Shown in pieces: positions 35,772 to 44,814 of a stretch of 64,000 nt of DNA. A program made the position numbers and the translations under genes. This DNA is from JADGOV01 sp963814355 (GTDB taxonomy: Bacteria; Actinomycetota; Actinomycetes; JADGOV01): assembly GCA_963814355.1 (NCBI GenBank), contig CAWFCZ010000018.1, positions 496,001 to 560,000 on the forward strand. The letters run 5' to 3'. Positions within the stretch are counted from its first letter, which is position 1; every line of letters begins with the position of its first letter. The notes under the pieces were generated by a model. The model ran no database searches and had not been told where the DNA came from. It was given only the letters and a program-made list of their open reading frames with translations.

Positions 35772-36442
35772 GACGTGGCCGGTGCTGCCGGCGCGGTGGA
35801 TGGCTCCGCCGGAATCCGCACCACATCCAGCGCGCCACCCTGTGCGGCGGCCACCACCCGGGCCACATCGGCGGCGGGCACCCGCAGGACGACTCCGGCG
35901 TCGGCCGCGGTCACCAGCCGTCCGGGATTGGCGCCGAAGACGTCGTCGACCGGGATCCGGGCGAGCACCAGGGCGGGATTTGCCGGGGTCTGGTTGGTCG
36001 GCAGCTTCGGGGTGAGGTACAGGTCGACCAGGTCGCCGTGCGCCAAGCCGGCCGGATAGTGGTGGGAACCCACCGGCACAGTAACCAACCGGATCTCTGG
36101 TGCCGCCCCGGAGCGCAGCGCCTGGCGGGGCAACAGTTCGTTCGCGCCGACGGCCCGGCCCAGGGTGTACCCCACCGGCTTCGGGCCGGTAGCGCTGACG
36201 TACCGGCCGTGGTCATCGAGCAGCCGCACTCGAACAACCCGCAGATCGGACCCGGTCAACGCGCCACCAGCGGCAACGTCGCGAGTCAGCGCGTAGACCC
36301 GGTCGGCCCGGTCGGCGCCCGCGAGCACCCTCGAACCCACGACGACGCAGACCAGCACCAGCAGCAGGCCGAACACAAACCGGGCGTCCAGCCAGGACGG
36401 GGTGGCCAGGCGACGGGCCGCGGGGGATGCCGGAAGCGCCAT
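35768..36442 (-). CDS. SAF-domain protein, CpaB/RcpC-like
   Basis: 224 residues from ATG 36442, selected for GGGGAG eight bases upstream. One N-terminal TM helix (ARFVFGLLLVLVCVVVGSRVLAGA), then an SAF/antifreeze-like domain (YALTRDVAAGGALTGSDLRVVRVRL ... GYTLGRAVGANELLPRQAL) and a C-terminal beta region ending in VRIPAEP. CpaB-type proteins guide Flp pilus subunits through the envelope. Forms an operon with the CpaE-like gene; divergent from the HTH gene at 36555 with 112 bp between. Confidence 0.85.
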   Translation of the reverse strand: MALPASPAARRLATPSWLDARFVFGLLLVLVCVVVGSRVLAGADRADRVYALTRDVAAGGALTGSDLRVVRVRLLDDHGRYVSATGPKPVGYTLGRAVGANELLPRQALRSGAAPEIRLVTVPVGSHHYPAGLAHGDLVDLYLTPKLPTNQTPANPALVLARIPVDDVFGANPGRLVTAADAGVVLRVPAADVARVVAAAQGGALDVVRIPAEPSTAPAAPATS

Positions 36443-36554
36443 CGTACGGACTCCCCAATCGGACATTCGGGACACGCAAGGGTAGAGGCCGCATCCTAGG
36501 TCATGATGCGGCACAATAGCGAGCGTCGTCGGCCGTGGATGGAGGCAAACACAG

Positions 36555-36785
36555 GTGAGCGCACGATTCCTGCAGCTAGCCGATGTCGCCGAGGTCCTCA
36601 ATATTTCTGCCGCGCAGGCGTATGCGCTGGTGCGCTCGGGCGATCTGGTCGCGATCAAGGTCGGTGGTCGCGGTCAATGGCGCGTCGAGGGTGCAGAGCT
36701 GGAGTCCTACATCCGCCGGGCGTACGAGGAGACCCGCGACTTCGTGGCCCAGCACCCCTTCGGTCGGGGCGACCTGGAGGAGTGA
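36555..36785 (+). CDS. Small helix-turn-helix DNA-binding protein (excisionase/BldC-like)
   Basis: 76 residues from GTG 36555, about 10 bases after GGAGG. A winged-HTH of the MerR/excisionase (HTH_17) type: FLQLADVAEVLNISAAQAYALVRSGDLVAIKVGGRGQWRVEGAELESYIRRAYEE. Proteins of this kind beside SAF genes are conserved across actinobacteria and include developmental regulators such as BldC. Divergent placement suggests it could regulate the SAF-CpaE-LytR_C operon; the shared 112-bp region shows no obvious direct repeat. Confidence 0.9.
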   Translation: MSARFLQLADVAEVLNISAAQAYALVRSGDLVAIKVGGRGQWRVEGAELESYIRRAYEETRDFVAQHPFGRGDLEE

Positions 36786-36986
36786 CGGCGCGTCTGCGCC
36801 GTCCCGTGGTACGCGCCGAGAGAATGTTGCCGACAGAATGTTATGGCACGGCGGCGCCATCGGGTTGGTGGAATCAACGCGTCCAGGGTGAGGTCCGCTT
36901 CTCGGCTGCTTATAGTCCCGTTTCCACCCCTTGGTCCCTTCCAATGGGTAGGATCGGCTGTAGCCATGGCGTGAGGGGAGATCAGT

Positions 36987-37718
36987 TTGATCAAGGGACG
37001 TAGCGTGCGCCGCAGTGGACTGGCCCTGCTGGCTATCGGAGCGCTCGCCGTCCCGGCCGCCTTGCCTGCCGGAGCTGCCGCGTCCACGACCATTGCGCTG
37101 TGGCAGATGGACGAGCCTGCCGGCTCGACCGTGCTGCACGACAGCAGCGGCAACGGCACCGATGGGCGGATCGGGACCTCAGTCCATCTCGGCGGGAATG
37201 CGGGCGGAGTCAGCTTCTTCACCTGGTCCTACAAGCCCCCGAACCAGCCTCCGGCCGACCCGCAGCGGCTGCTCCAGATCGATGACAGCCGATTGAACCC
37301 GGGCACCCGCGACTACGCCATCAGCTTCCGGTACCGCACCACCCGGCGCTTCGGGAACATCGTGCAGAAGGGGCAGGCCACCACACCGGGGGGCCAGGTC
37401 AAGGTCGAGCTACCCAACGGCGCGGTCACCTGCCTCTACCGGGGGGCGGACGGGAAGCGGGCGATCAAATCGCGAGCCGCTTACAACGATGGCAACTGGC
37501 ACACCGTTCGATGCGAGCGCACCGCGTCCTCAGTCGTCCTGACGGTCTACGACTCGGCCGGCAACCAGTCGGAAAGCCGGAAGATCAACGGTCCGACCGG
37601 GAATCTGTCCAACTCCTTTCCCGTCACCGTCGGGGGCAAGGTCAAGTGCGACCAGGCGAAGGTCACCTGTGACTATTTCTCCGGGGACATCGACTGGGTG
37701 CGCGTGGAAGCCGGCTGA
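36987..37718 (+). CDS. Secreted laminin-G/concanavalin-A-like lectin-fold protein
   Basis: 243 residues from TTG 36987, supported by GAGGGGAG six bases upstream; an in-frame GTG at 37005 is a weaker choice. A signal peptide (SVRRSGLALLAIGALAVPAALPAGAAA) is followed by one LamG/pentraxin-like jelly roll: ALWQMDEPAGSTVLHDSSGNG, YAISFRYRTTRRFGNIVQKG, WHTVRCERTASSVVLTVYD and FSGDIDWVRVE. It carries one Cys pair region near the C-terminus (VKCDQAKVTCDYF). It probably binds glycans or proteins outside the cell; no enzymatic residues seen. The ~200 bp before it contain no gene. Confidence 0.85.
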   Translation: MIKGRSVRRSGLALLAIGALAVPAALPAGAAASTTIALWQMDEPAGSTVLHDSSGNGTDGRIGTSVHLGGNAGGVSFFTWSYKPPNQPPADPQRLLQIDDSRLNPGTRDYAISFRYRTTRRFGNIVQKGQATTPGGQVKVELPNGAVTCLYRGADGKRAIKSRAAYNDGNWHTVRCERTASSVVLTVYDSAGNQSESRKINGPTGNLSNSFPVTVGGKVKCDQAKVTCDYFSGDIDWVRVEAG

Positions 37719-37730
37719 GGACCTCACTGC

Positions 37731-37747
37731 CCCGGCCACTGGCCGGG
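37731..37747 (+). terminator. Hairpin after the laminin-G gene
   Basis: CCCGGCC-ACT-GGCCGGG forms a perfect 7-bp all-GC stem with a 3-base loop, 13 bp after the stop codon at 37716-37718. There is no T-run, as is common for actinobacterial terminators. The gene on the other side (37892-38497) converges on it, so it may serve both. Confidence 0.5.
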
Positions 37748-37891
37748 CCGTCAGAGCCTGTCCGGCAGGTTGACGGTCCTGCGATCACCGGGCGACGCGC
37801 CGATCAACTCGGTCCGGATGTGCCAGGTGATCGCTGGCTCGAGTCCCGCCCGTGCCGAACGGTGCCGCTGCCAGGTGCGGTGTGGGCGGAG

Positions 37892-38497
37892 TCATTCCAG
37901 GTGAACCGTCACGATCGCCGGTAGCGGTATGAGCCAGCCGGGCCCGGCGGGGCCGCGCTCCGGCGACTGCCCGCTCACCTCGACGAAGTCCGCCCCGGCA
38001 CGGTTCAGCACCCCGCGGTAGGACTGGCCGTCCCCGACGACAAGCCGTACCGGCGTCCGATCCCTGACGATGCCGCGCAACACGTGACGAAGGTCGAGCC
38101 GGCTGGCCACAGGGCCGACAGTGACGCTGGCCACCGCGGTCGAGAAGAGTCCCGACACCGCGAGTACGGCGGCCAATGGCACGACGGCGTCGGCGCTGGA
38201 AGCCGGGCGGGCACCTCGGCGGAGCATCAGCCAGTCCGGCCCCACGTCGAGCAGGTCCCCGCACACGACGCCCCTGGCGGTGACGATCCGCAACGGGCGC
38301 CCGACCGCGGCGCGCAGCCGGTCGACGGTGTTGATCAGGGCCGTTTCCCGCCGGGTGCGGTCCTCCACTTCCGCAGCTAGCTCGGCAGCCTCGGCGGCCT
38401 CGAGTTGACCCCCCAAATCCGCCAGCACGGCATCGATCCGATCGCTGGCGCCCCGTTCACCGGCACGCGAACCCCCCGCCTCGGGCTCCCCGTCCAC
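37892..38497 (-). CDS. Conserved actinobacterial protein, function unknown
   Basis: 201 residues from GTG 38497, chosen because GCGGGGAACA precedes it; a start at 38587 is possible but would overlap the divergent promoter area. The N-terminal third is a helix (DRIDAVLADLGGQLEAAEAAELAAEVEDRTRRE). The rest is beta-rich with LINTVDRLRAAVGRPLRIVTARGVVCGDLLDVGPDWLML and VRLVVGDGQSYRGVLNRAGADFVEV, a layout that recalls Sm-like or PRC-barrel repeats. No signal peptide. Found near the SecA region in related actinobacteria as I recall; no proven role. Confidence 0.7.
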   Translation of the reverse strand: MDGEPEAGGSRAGERGASDRIDAVLADLGGQLEAAEAAELAAEVEDRTRRETALINTVDRLRAAVGRPLRIVTARGVVCGDLLDVGPDWLMLRRGARPASSADAVVPLAAVLAVSGLFSTAVASVTVGPVASRLDLRHVLRGIVRDRTPVRLVVGDGQSYRGVLNRAGADFVEVSGQSPERGPAGPGWLIPLPAIVTVHLE

Positions 38498-38599
38498 TGT
38501 TCCCCGCTCTCGGCCGCCTTGTCCACAGAAGGTAGTCGAGATGGTCTTTTGGTGGGGTTTCATGCCAACATAGGCAAACGGGGGCAAACGGAGGTACTG

Positions 38600-39397
38600 A
38601 TGACGTTTCGAAGGCTTAGTGCGGCAAAAGCCGCGCTGCTCGTCCCGGTGCTATCCGCCGCGCTCTGGCTGCTGAGGTGGGCGGCACCTCCCGGACCACC
38701 CGTGCGGTCGCTGGCCGAATTCGGTAGGTGGGTCGCCGACACCCCGGCTGATCAGGTGGTCACCGTGCTGGCGAGCCTGCTCGGCTGGGGCTGCGCGTGC
38801 TACCTCACCGGTGGCACCCTGTTGCTCACCCTCGGCAGGCTCCCCGGCTGCGCGGGCGCGGTGTGCCGGGCAGTGGGCACCCGCGTCACGCCCGTGCTGC
38901 TGCGACGGATGGTCGAAGGTGTCCTTGGTGCCGCGTTGGCCAGCGGCTCGCTGGCGGCGGCCGTGCCCGCCGGAGCGACACCCATCGCCGCTGCGTCAGT
39001 CACGTCGGCGGAGGTCCTAGCGACCGCCGCGACGCCAGCCACGCCAGCCACGCCAGGGCAGCCTCCGGCGGCGACACCGGGCGCCGGACGGGCAAACCCG
39101 GCATCGGGACAGCCGAAAGACACCTGGCCCGACCTGGACCGCCCGGGTCGGACCAGCCACGGGCCGGTCGCCGCGGCCCGACCCCCGGCCGAGGCCACGC
39201 CGGGCGCCGGCGCAACCACGGTCGTGGTTCGGCCGGGCGACACGCTGTGGGGCATCGCCCGCCGCGAGCTGGGTGGCGCGGCGCAACTCACCGAGGTGGC
39301 GGCCGAGTGGCCACGGTGGTACGCCGCCAACCGAGCGGTGATCGGCTCGGATCCCGACCTGCTGTACCCCGGCCAGGTGCTGGCGCCACCGGACTGA
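38600..39397 (+). CDS. Membrane-anchored LysM-domain protein
   Basis: 265 residues from ATG 38600 with a strong GGAGG seven bases before. Two TM helices lie at ~10-30 and ~50-75 (VTVLASLLGWGCACYLTGGTLLLTLG), with a third weakly hydrophobic region near 110-130. An Ala/Thr/Pro-rich spacer follows, then a C-terminal LysM domain (VVVRPGDTLWGIARRELGGAAQLTEVAAEWPRWYAANRAVIG ... LLYPGQVL). LysM binds GlcNAc-rich glycans, so the protein likely anchors to peptidoglycan. Followed after 48 bp by the Rv3235-family gene in one transcription unit. Divergent from the gene ending at 37892. Confidence 0.9.
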   Translation: MTFRRLSAAKAALLVPVLSAALWLLRWAAPPGPPVRSLAEFGRWVADTPADQVVTVLASLLGWGCACYLTGGTLLLTLGRLPGCAGAVCRAVGTRVTPVLLRRMVEGVLGAALASGSLAAAVPAGATPIAAASVTSAEVLATAATPATPATPGQPPAATPGAGRANPASGQPKDTWPDLDRPGRTSHGPVAAARPPAEATPGAGATTVVVRPGDTLWGIARRELGGAAQLTEVAAEWPRWYAANRAVIGSDPDLLYPGQVLAPPD

Positions 39398-39445
39398 GCC
39401 CCCCACCGCCCGAACCGCCCGGCCTCAACGACCTTGGAGATCGCC

Positions 39446-40081
39446 ATGACCGCCCCGACCCTTGCTCCGGCCAGCGCGCGGCCCGCCGAGCCCGATCCCG
39501 TCGGGCCAGACCCGGTCACCGGCCGCGGCCGGTCCGGGCCGGTCGGGGTCCGGCGGGTGCCCACTCCGCCCCTCGCCCCGCCGTATGACGACGAGCGAGT
39601 GGAGGGAGACGGCGAGGGTCGTTCCGGCGGGTGGGACGGTCGCCGCTGGATTGGGAGCCCCGGCATCGCCGGGCAGTTGCCCTTCCCCACGCCTTCGGCA
39701 GCGGTTCCGCGGCTGCGGCTGGCAGCCTCGCCCCAGCCGAGCACGCCGGCTGGCAGGCTGGCGCCGCCAGCGGCCTGGTCGGCCCGTTTCGTGCGGGTCC
39801 TGCTCGAGGCGCTGGCCGGGTTGCGCCCGCTGGCTCAACTGGCAGCGTGGGCAGAGCCCAACGTCTGCCGTGGGATCTCTCGCCGGGTGAACGCCATCGA
39901 ACGATGTCGGGACCTGCCGCGCACCATCGGCGACCTACGGTCACTGCACGTCAGCAGTCCCGCCGGCGGGGTCGCCGAAATCTGTGCCGTGGTGCACATC
40001 GGGCATCGCATCCGGGCTATGGCGCTGCGCGTCGAGGCGACCGACGGTCAGTGGCGCTGCACCCACCTCACCATCGGCTAA
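39446..40081 (+). CDS. Rv3235-family protein
   Basis: 211 residues from ATG 39446, eight bases after GGAG. A long Pro/Gly/Ala-rich N-terminal half is followed by a small conserved domain at the C-terminus: RVLLEALAGLRPLAQLAAWAEPNVCRGI ... LRSLHVSSPAGGVAEICAVVHIGHRIRAMALRVEATDGQWRCTHLTIG. That C-terminal block is the hallmark of the actinobacterial Rv3235 family, always found near secA. Function unknown; the fold may be a small alpha+beta domain. Converges on secA with 44 bp between. Confidence 0.85.
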   Translation: MTAPTLAPASARPAEPDPVGPDPVTGRGRSGPVGVRRVPTPPLAPPYDDERVEGDGEGRSGGWDGRRWIGSPGIAGQLPFPTPSAAVPRLRLAASPQPSTPAGRLAPPAAWSARFVRVLLEALAGLRPLAQLAAWAEPNVCRGISRRVNAIERCRDLPRTIGDLRSLHVSSPAGGVAEICAVVHIGHRIRAMALRVEATDGQWRCTHLTIG

Positions 40082-40125
40082 GTGCCGCCACGCGCACCCG
40101 AGGCGCTCGGCCGCGTCGGGTCCGG

Positions 40126-42987
40126 TCAGCGGTTACGCGGATCTCCGTGGCACCGCTTGTAACGCTTCCCGGAGCCGCACGGGCAGGGATCGTTGCGCTT
40201 GACGGACTCGTACCCGTCGGGGGTGGCCGCCGATTCCCTCGCCGCAGCCCGACCGGCACCACCAGTCGTCCGGCTCACGCCGCCCTCGCCATCCACGCTT
40301 GGGGCGGAGTACTGCACCTCGCGGGGGCGGCGGGGCACGCCGAGCCCGAGCACCTGGGCCACCCGCTCGTGCTCCGACGCCTCATCGGCCGACGCCTCCG
40401 CCGACGCCGTCACCGGCAGCGGCGCGGGCGTCTCGACCACCGGTGCGGACGCCTCGACCAGGGGCGGGCTGTCCGCCGGGGCCTGTTCGAACTGCACCTC
40501 AAGGTTGAACAGGAAACCGACGGACTCCTCCTTGATGCCGTCCATCATGGCGCCGAACAACTCGAAGCCCTCCCGCTGGTATTCCACCAGCGGGTCCCGC
40601 TGGCCCATCGCGCGCAGCCCGATGCCCTCCTGCAGGTAGTCCATCTCGTAGAGGTGCTCGCGCCACTTGCGGTCCAGCACGGAGAGCACGACCCGTCGTT
40701 CCAGGTCGCGCATCAGCTCCGACCCGAGCTCGGCTTCCCGCCGGTCGTAGGCCCCGTGGGCGTCGTCGGTGAGCCGCTCGATCAAGTACTCCGCGGTCAC
40801 CCCGCCCCGGCCGCCGTTTTCCTCCTCGATCTCGCCGATCGTGACACCCACCGGGTACAACGTCCGCAGCGCGGTCCACAATGCCTCGAGGTCCCAATCC
40901 TCGGGGTAGCCGTCGGCGGTCGCCCCGGCCACGTACGCCGGCACCACATCGTCGATCATGTGCCGGACCTGCTCGTGGAGGTCGGCGCCCTCCAGCACCT
41001 GGCGTCGCTCGGCGTAGATCACCTCGCGTTGCTTGTTGAGCACCTCGTCGTACTTCAGGACGTTCTTGCGGATCTCGAAGTTCTGCGACTCCACCTGGGT
41101 CTGCGCGGACCTGATCGCCCTCGAGACGATCTTGGATTCGATGGGCACGTCGTCCGGGATGTTGAGCCGATCCATGATCGCTTCGACCGCGTTGGAGTTG
41201 AACAGTCGCATCAGGTCATCGCCGAGGGAGAGGTAGAACCGGGACTCGCCCGGGTCACCCTGACGCCCGGAGCGGCCGCGGAGCTGGTTGTCGATCCGCC
41301 GCGACTCGTGCCGCTCGGTGCCCAGGACGTAGAGGCCGCCGAGGCCGACCACCTCCTCATGCTCGGCGGCCACCGCCGACTTGGCCTTGTCCAACGCCTC
41401 CGGCCAGGCCGCTTCGTAGTCCTCCGGAGTCTCGGTGGGCGACAACCCGCGCTGGCGGAGCTCGGTCTGAGCGAGGAACTCCGGGTTCCCGCCGAGCATG
41501 ATGTCCGTCCCGCGCCCGGCCATGTTCGTGGCCACCACCACCGCACCCTTGCGACCGGCCTGGGCGACGATGGAGGCTTCCCGCTCGTGCTGCTTGGCAT
41601 TGAGCACGTCGTGGCTGATGCCACGACGGCCGAGCAAATCCGACAGCAGCTCGGACTTGCCCACGCTGACCGTGCCGACCAGGACCGGCTGGCCCCGATC
41701 GAAGCGCTCGGCGATGTCCTCGACCACCGCTTCGAACTTGGCCTCTTCGGTCTTGTACACCACATCGGCCTCATCCGAGCGGATCATGTCCCGGTTGGTG
41801 GGTATCTGGACCACGCCGAGCTTGTAGATCTGGGAAAATTCGGCGGCTTCCGTCATCGCCGTACCGGTCATGCCGCCCAGCTTGCGGTAGAGCCGGAAGT
41901 AGTTCTGCAAGGTGATCGTCGCCAGCGTTTGGTTCTCCTGCTTGATCTCGACACCCTCTTTGGCCTCGATCGCCTGGTGCATGCCCTCGTTGTACCGGCG
42001 GCCGTGCAGGATGCGGCCGGTGAACTCGTCGACGATGAGCACCTCGCCGTTCATCACGACGTAGTCCTTGTCAAGGGCGTAGAGGTTCTGCGCCTTGAGG
42101 GCGTTGTTGAGGAAGCCGACCAGCGGCGTGTTGACCGCCTCGTACAGGTTGTCGATGCCGAGCCAGTCCTCCACCTTCTCCACGCCGGACTCGGTGATGG
42201 CCACCGTGCGCTTGGTTTCGTCGACGTCGTAGTCGACTTCGCGGGTGAGTCGAGGAATGATCCGGGCGAATTCGGTGTACCACTTGGCGCTCTGCTCGGC
42301 CGGCCCGCTGATGATCAGCGGCGTCCGGGCCTCGTCGATCAGGATGGAGTCGACCTCGTCGACGATGGCGTAGTGGTGACCGCGCTGCACGAGTTCCTCG
42401 GCGCCCCAGGCCATGTTGTCCCGGAGGTAGTCGAAGCCGAACTCGTTGTTGGTCCCGTAGGTGATGTCGCAGGCGTACGCCGGCTTACGCACGTCCGACG
42501 GCTCGTTGGCGATGATCACACCGACGGACAGGCCGAGGAAGCGGTGTACCCGGCCCATCCACTCCGAGTCCCGCCGGGCGAGGTAGTCGTTGACCGTGAC
42601 GATGTGCACACCCTCCCCGGACAGGGCGTTCAGGTAGGCCGGCAGCACGCTGGTCAGCGTCTTCCCCTCACCGGTCCGCATCTCGGCGATGTTGCCCAGG
42701 TGCAGCGCGGCGCCGCCCATCACCTGGACGTCGAAGTGCCGCTGACCCAGCGTCCGACGGGCCGCCTCCCGGGCCACTGCGAAGGCCTCCGGCAGTAGGT
42801 CGTCCATCGACTCGGCCGGTCCGTCCTCGCCGGCCAGGCGAGCCCGGAATTCATCCGTCATGGCCCGCAGCTCGGCGTCGGTCAGCCGGACGAAATCCTC
42901 CTCCAACACGTTGACCTGCTCGGCGATGCCCTTCAGGCGGCGCAGGGTGCGCCCCTCGCCGGCGCGCAGGATTCGGTCCAACACCAC
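40126..42987 (-). CDS. secA: Preprotein translocase ATPase SecA
   Basis: 953 residues from GTG 42987 (GTG 42984 is also possible). The start is set by alignment to the usual LDRILRAGEGRTLRRLKGIAEQVN. SecA pushes preproteins through SecYEG with ATP. Motifs: Walker A MRTGEGKTLTSVLPAY, DYLARRD, YGTNNEFGFDYLRDNM, DEVDSILIDEARTPLIISG (DEAD-type), GMTGTAMTEA, TNMAGRGTDIML, and a C-terminal zinc-binding SEC-C motif NDPCPCGSGKRYKRCHG. An Ala/Glu/Pro-rich linker precedes the tail. It is the housekeeping SecA1 type; no accessory SecA2 is seen here. Confidence 0.98.
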   Translation of the reverse strand: MVLDRILRAGEGRTLRRLKGIAEQVNVLEEDFVRLTDAELRAMTDEFRARLAGEDGPAESMDDLLPEAFAVAREAARRTLGQRHFDVQVMGGAALHLGNIAEMRTGEGKTLTSVLPAYLNALSGEGVHIVTVNDYLARRDSEWMGRVHRFLGLSVGVIIANEPSDVRKPAYACDITYGTNNEFGFDYLRDNMAWGAEELVQRGHHYAIVDEVDSILIDEARTPLIISGPAEQSAKWYTEFARIIPRLTREVDYDVDETKRTVAITESGVEKVEDWLGIDNLYEAVNTPLVGFLNNALKAQNLYALDKDYVVMNGEVLIVDEFTGRILHGRRYNEGMHQAIEAKEGVEIKQENQTLATITLQNYFRLYRKLGGMTGTAMTEAAEFSQIYKLGVVQIPTNRDMIRSDEADVVYKTEEAKFEAVVEDIAERFDRGQPVLVGTVSVGKSELLSDLLGRRGISHDVLNAKQHEREASIVAQAGRKGAVVVATNMAGRGTDIMLGGNPEFLAQTELRQRGLSPTETPEDYEAAWPEALDKAKSAVAAEHEEVVGLGGLYVLGTERHESRRIDNQLRGRSGRQGDPGESRFYLSLGDDLMRLFNSNAVEAIMDRLNIPDDVPIESKIVSRAIRSAQTQVESQNFEIRKNVLKYDEVLNKQREVIYAERRQVLEGADLHEQVRHMIDDVVPAYVAGATADGYPEDWDLEALWTALRTLYPVGVTIGEIEEENGGRGGVTAEYLIERLTDDAHGAYDRREAELGSELMRDLERRVVLSVLDRKWREHLYEMDYLQEGIGLRAMGQRDPLVEYQREGFELFGAMMDGIKEESVGFLFNLEVQFEQAPADSPPLVEASAPVVETPAPLPVTASAEASADEASEHERVAQVLGLGVPRRPREVQYSAPSVDGEGGVSRTTGGAGRAAARESAATPDGYESVKRNDPCPCGSGKRYKRCHGDPRNR

Positions 42988-43182
42988 GGTGGCTTGCTCC
43001 CGACCTCGTGAGGTGAATGACGTCTGCCGAAGCGCGCGGTGTCCGACGTACCGGCTCAGCACTCCGGTCTGCGCCCATCACGGCGGGTGCGGAAGCAGGA
43101 CGTAGGTCTCGGCGGCCCCTAGTGGTCATGGTAGGCGCTCGGCGGGGCCGGCAGCCGTGGCTACGACCGCCGTCCCGGGCCG

Positions 43183-43890
43183 TCAGACGATTTCGAGGAG
43201 CTTCTCGCGGACCGCGTACACGACCGCCTCCATCCGGGAGTGCAGCTGCAGCTTCTCCAGAATGTTGCGGATGTGATTCTTGACGGTGTTCTCACTGATG
43301 AACAGCTCTCGGGCGATGTCCCGGTTGTTCAGGCCACGGGCCACCAGTCGCAGGACTTCCATCTCGCGCTCGGTGAGCCTCGGCGTCGAGACCTGCTGCT
43401 GGTCGTCGGTCCGCTTGATCATGGACGCGAACTCGCTGAGCAGCTTCGAGGCCATCGAGGGACTGATCAGGCTCTGGCCGCCGACGACGGCGCGCACCGC
43501 CACGGCCACCTCGTCGATCGAGATCTCCTTGAGCAGGTACCCCATGGCACCTGCCTTGATCGCGTCGTAGAGATCGGCTTCCTCGTCGCTGGTGGTCAGC
43601 ATGATGATCTTTGCGCTCGGTACCGCCTCCTTGATCGTGGTGCAGGCGTCGATACCGCCTCGTTTCGGCATCCGCACGTCCATCAGCACGACGTCCGGAG
43701 TAGCGTCGATGGCCTTCTCCAGCGCCTCCCGGCCGTCACACGCCTCGCCGATGACGGTCATGTCCGGTTCCTCACGCAGCACCATGTCCAGCCCGCGCCG
43801 AAAGAGAGCGTGGTCATCGACAACGAGCACGCGGATGGGATCGGGGACAGCCGCCAGCACCGTGACTGCCGGACCACTCTGCTGGATCAC
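43183..43890 (-). CDS. NarL/LuxR-family response regulator
   Basis: 235 residues from GTG 43890, five bases after CAGGAG; GTG 43896 is possible. The receiver domain begins IRVLVVDDHALFRRGLDMVL, has phospho-Asp in DVVLMDVRMPKRGG and Lys in GYLLKEI. The C-terminal LuxR-type HTH is TPRLTEREMEVLRLVARGLNNRDIARELFISENTVKNHIRNIL. No sensor kinase gene is adjacent, so it is an orphan in this locus. The position between hpf and secA is conserved in many actinobacteria. The 216 bp to hpf hold no gene. Confidence 0.93.
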   Translation of the reverse strand: MIQQSGPAVTVLAAVPDPIRVLVVDDHALFRRGLDMVLREEPDMTVIGEACDGREALEKAIDATPDVVLMDVRMPKRGGIDACTTIKEAVPSAKIIMLTTSDEEADLYDAIKAGAMGYLLKEISIDEVAVAVRAVVGGQSLISPSMASKLLSEFASMIKRTDDQQQVSTPRLTEREMEVLRLVARGLNNRDIARELFISENTVKNHIRNILEKLQLHSRMEAVVYAVREKLLEIV

Positions 43891-44106
43891 GACCACTCCT
43901 GTGGCGGCCAGTCCCACTGCCGGGATGGTTGGACGCGCCGTTGCCGAGGTGCGCTGCCCAGAACCTACCGGTCCGAGGCCGGTTACCTTCGGTGGCGACC
44001 TCGTCGCAGGCAGGATGTGCTGTCGACGAGGCGCGCCTGAGGACAACCTGCCCCAAACCGCCGGGGTTCCGGCCAGTACGCTGCCTTACTGTAACGAACC
44101 CATCAC

Positions 44107-44814
44107 TCAACGGTCAAGCCGCAACACACCGTACCGGTAGCCCCGCCGGTGGTAAGCAACGCTGGGCAGGTCGACGTCGGAGTCCCAGTACAGGTAGAAG
44201 TCGTGACCGACCAGCTCCATCTCGTGCAAGGCCTGGTCCAAGGTCATCGGCACGGAGCTGTGGCGCTTTTCACGGACGACGTGCGGTCCCTCGTCCTCGG
44301 CATCCCCCTCGGTTCGGAAGACCCGCTCGGCCCGGTCGATGGCAGGACCGGCGGCCGGCGGGTGGTCCGACGGTGCGAGGTCTGTCGGTGCGAGGTCTGT
44401 CGGTGCGAGGTCTGTCGGCTCCGCGTCGCCGGGGTGCGCCTCGGTGTCCGCAGGTGCCCTGAGGTCGGGCGCCAGCGCGGCGCCCACCGACATCGGCGCG
44501 CGGGCGCCCTTGTGCACCCGGCGCCGGTCGGCGGCACGCCGCAGTCGCTCCTCCAGCTTGGCGAAGGCGAGATCGAGCGCGGCGTGGACGTCTTCGGCGG
44601 ACGCTTCGCCGCGGACCACCGGACCGCGCTTGTGACAGGTCAGCTCGACCCGGTGACACTGCGCGGACTGGCGGGGATTGGCCTCTTTGATCACCTCGAC
44701 CTCGACCGAGATCACCTTGGAATCCAGCCGGTCGAGCTTGGCCAGCTTCTCGGCCACGTGCTCCCGGAATCGCTCGGTGATGACGCTGCGACGACACTTG
44801 ACGACAATCTCCAC
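44107..44814 (-). CDS. hpf: Long-form ribosome hibernation promoting factor (HPF/RaiA)
   Basis: 235 residues from GTG 44814 with AAGGAG seven bases upstream. Residues ~1-100 are the S30AE domain that sits in the 30S decoding region (VEIVVKCRRSVITERFREHVAEKLAKLDRLD ... VELTCHKRGPVVRGEASAEDVHAALDLAFAKLEERLRR). A linker contains three TDLAP-type repeats. The C-terminal dimerisation domain is VREKRHSSVPMTLDQALHEMELVGHDFYLYWDSD ... VAYHRRGYRYGVLRL. The long form makes 100S dimers in resting cells. Upstream is the 323-bp gene-free stretch that must carry its promoter. Confidence 0.95.
   Translation of the reverse strand: MEIVVKCRRSVITERFREHVAEKLAKLDRLDSKVISVEVEVIKEANPRQSAQCHRVELTCHKRGPVVRGEASAEDVHAALDLAFAKLEERLRRAADRRRVHKGARAPMSVGAALAPDLRAPADTEAHPGDAEPTDLAPTDLAPTDLAPSDHPPAAGPAIDRAERVFRTEGDAEDEGPHVVREKRHSSVPMTLDQALHEMELVGHDFYLYWDSDVDLPSVAYHRRGYRYGVLRLDR
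44371..44415. repeat. Three exact 15-bp repeats coding the HPF linker
   Basis: CGGTGCGAGGTCTGT occurs three times head to tail at 44371-44385, 44386-44400 and 44401-44415. It is read on the minus strand as the TDLAP repeats between the two HPF domains. In frame (15 bp), so copy number changes would only lengthen the linker. Confidence 0.9.

Noticed and set aside
36901..36986. TATAGT at 36911-36916 as the laminin-G gene promoter
   Set aside because: No -35 at a suitable distance; kept only as a weak possibility.
40200..42798. Plus-strand frame of over 1,000 codons opposite secA
   Set aside because: Antisense shadow of secA; composition (His/Asp/Val-rich) is typical of reverse-frame translation.
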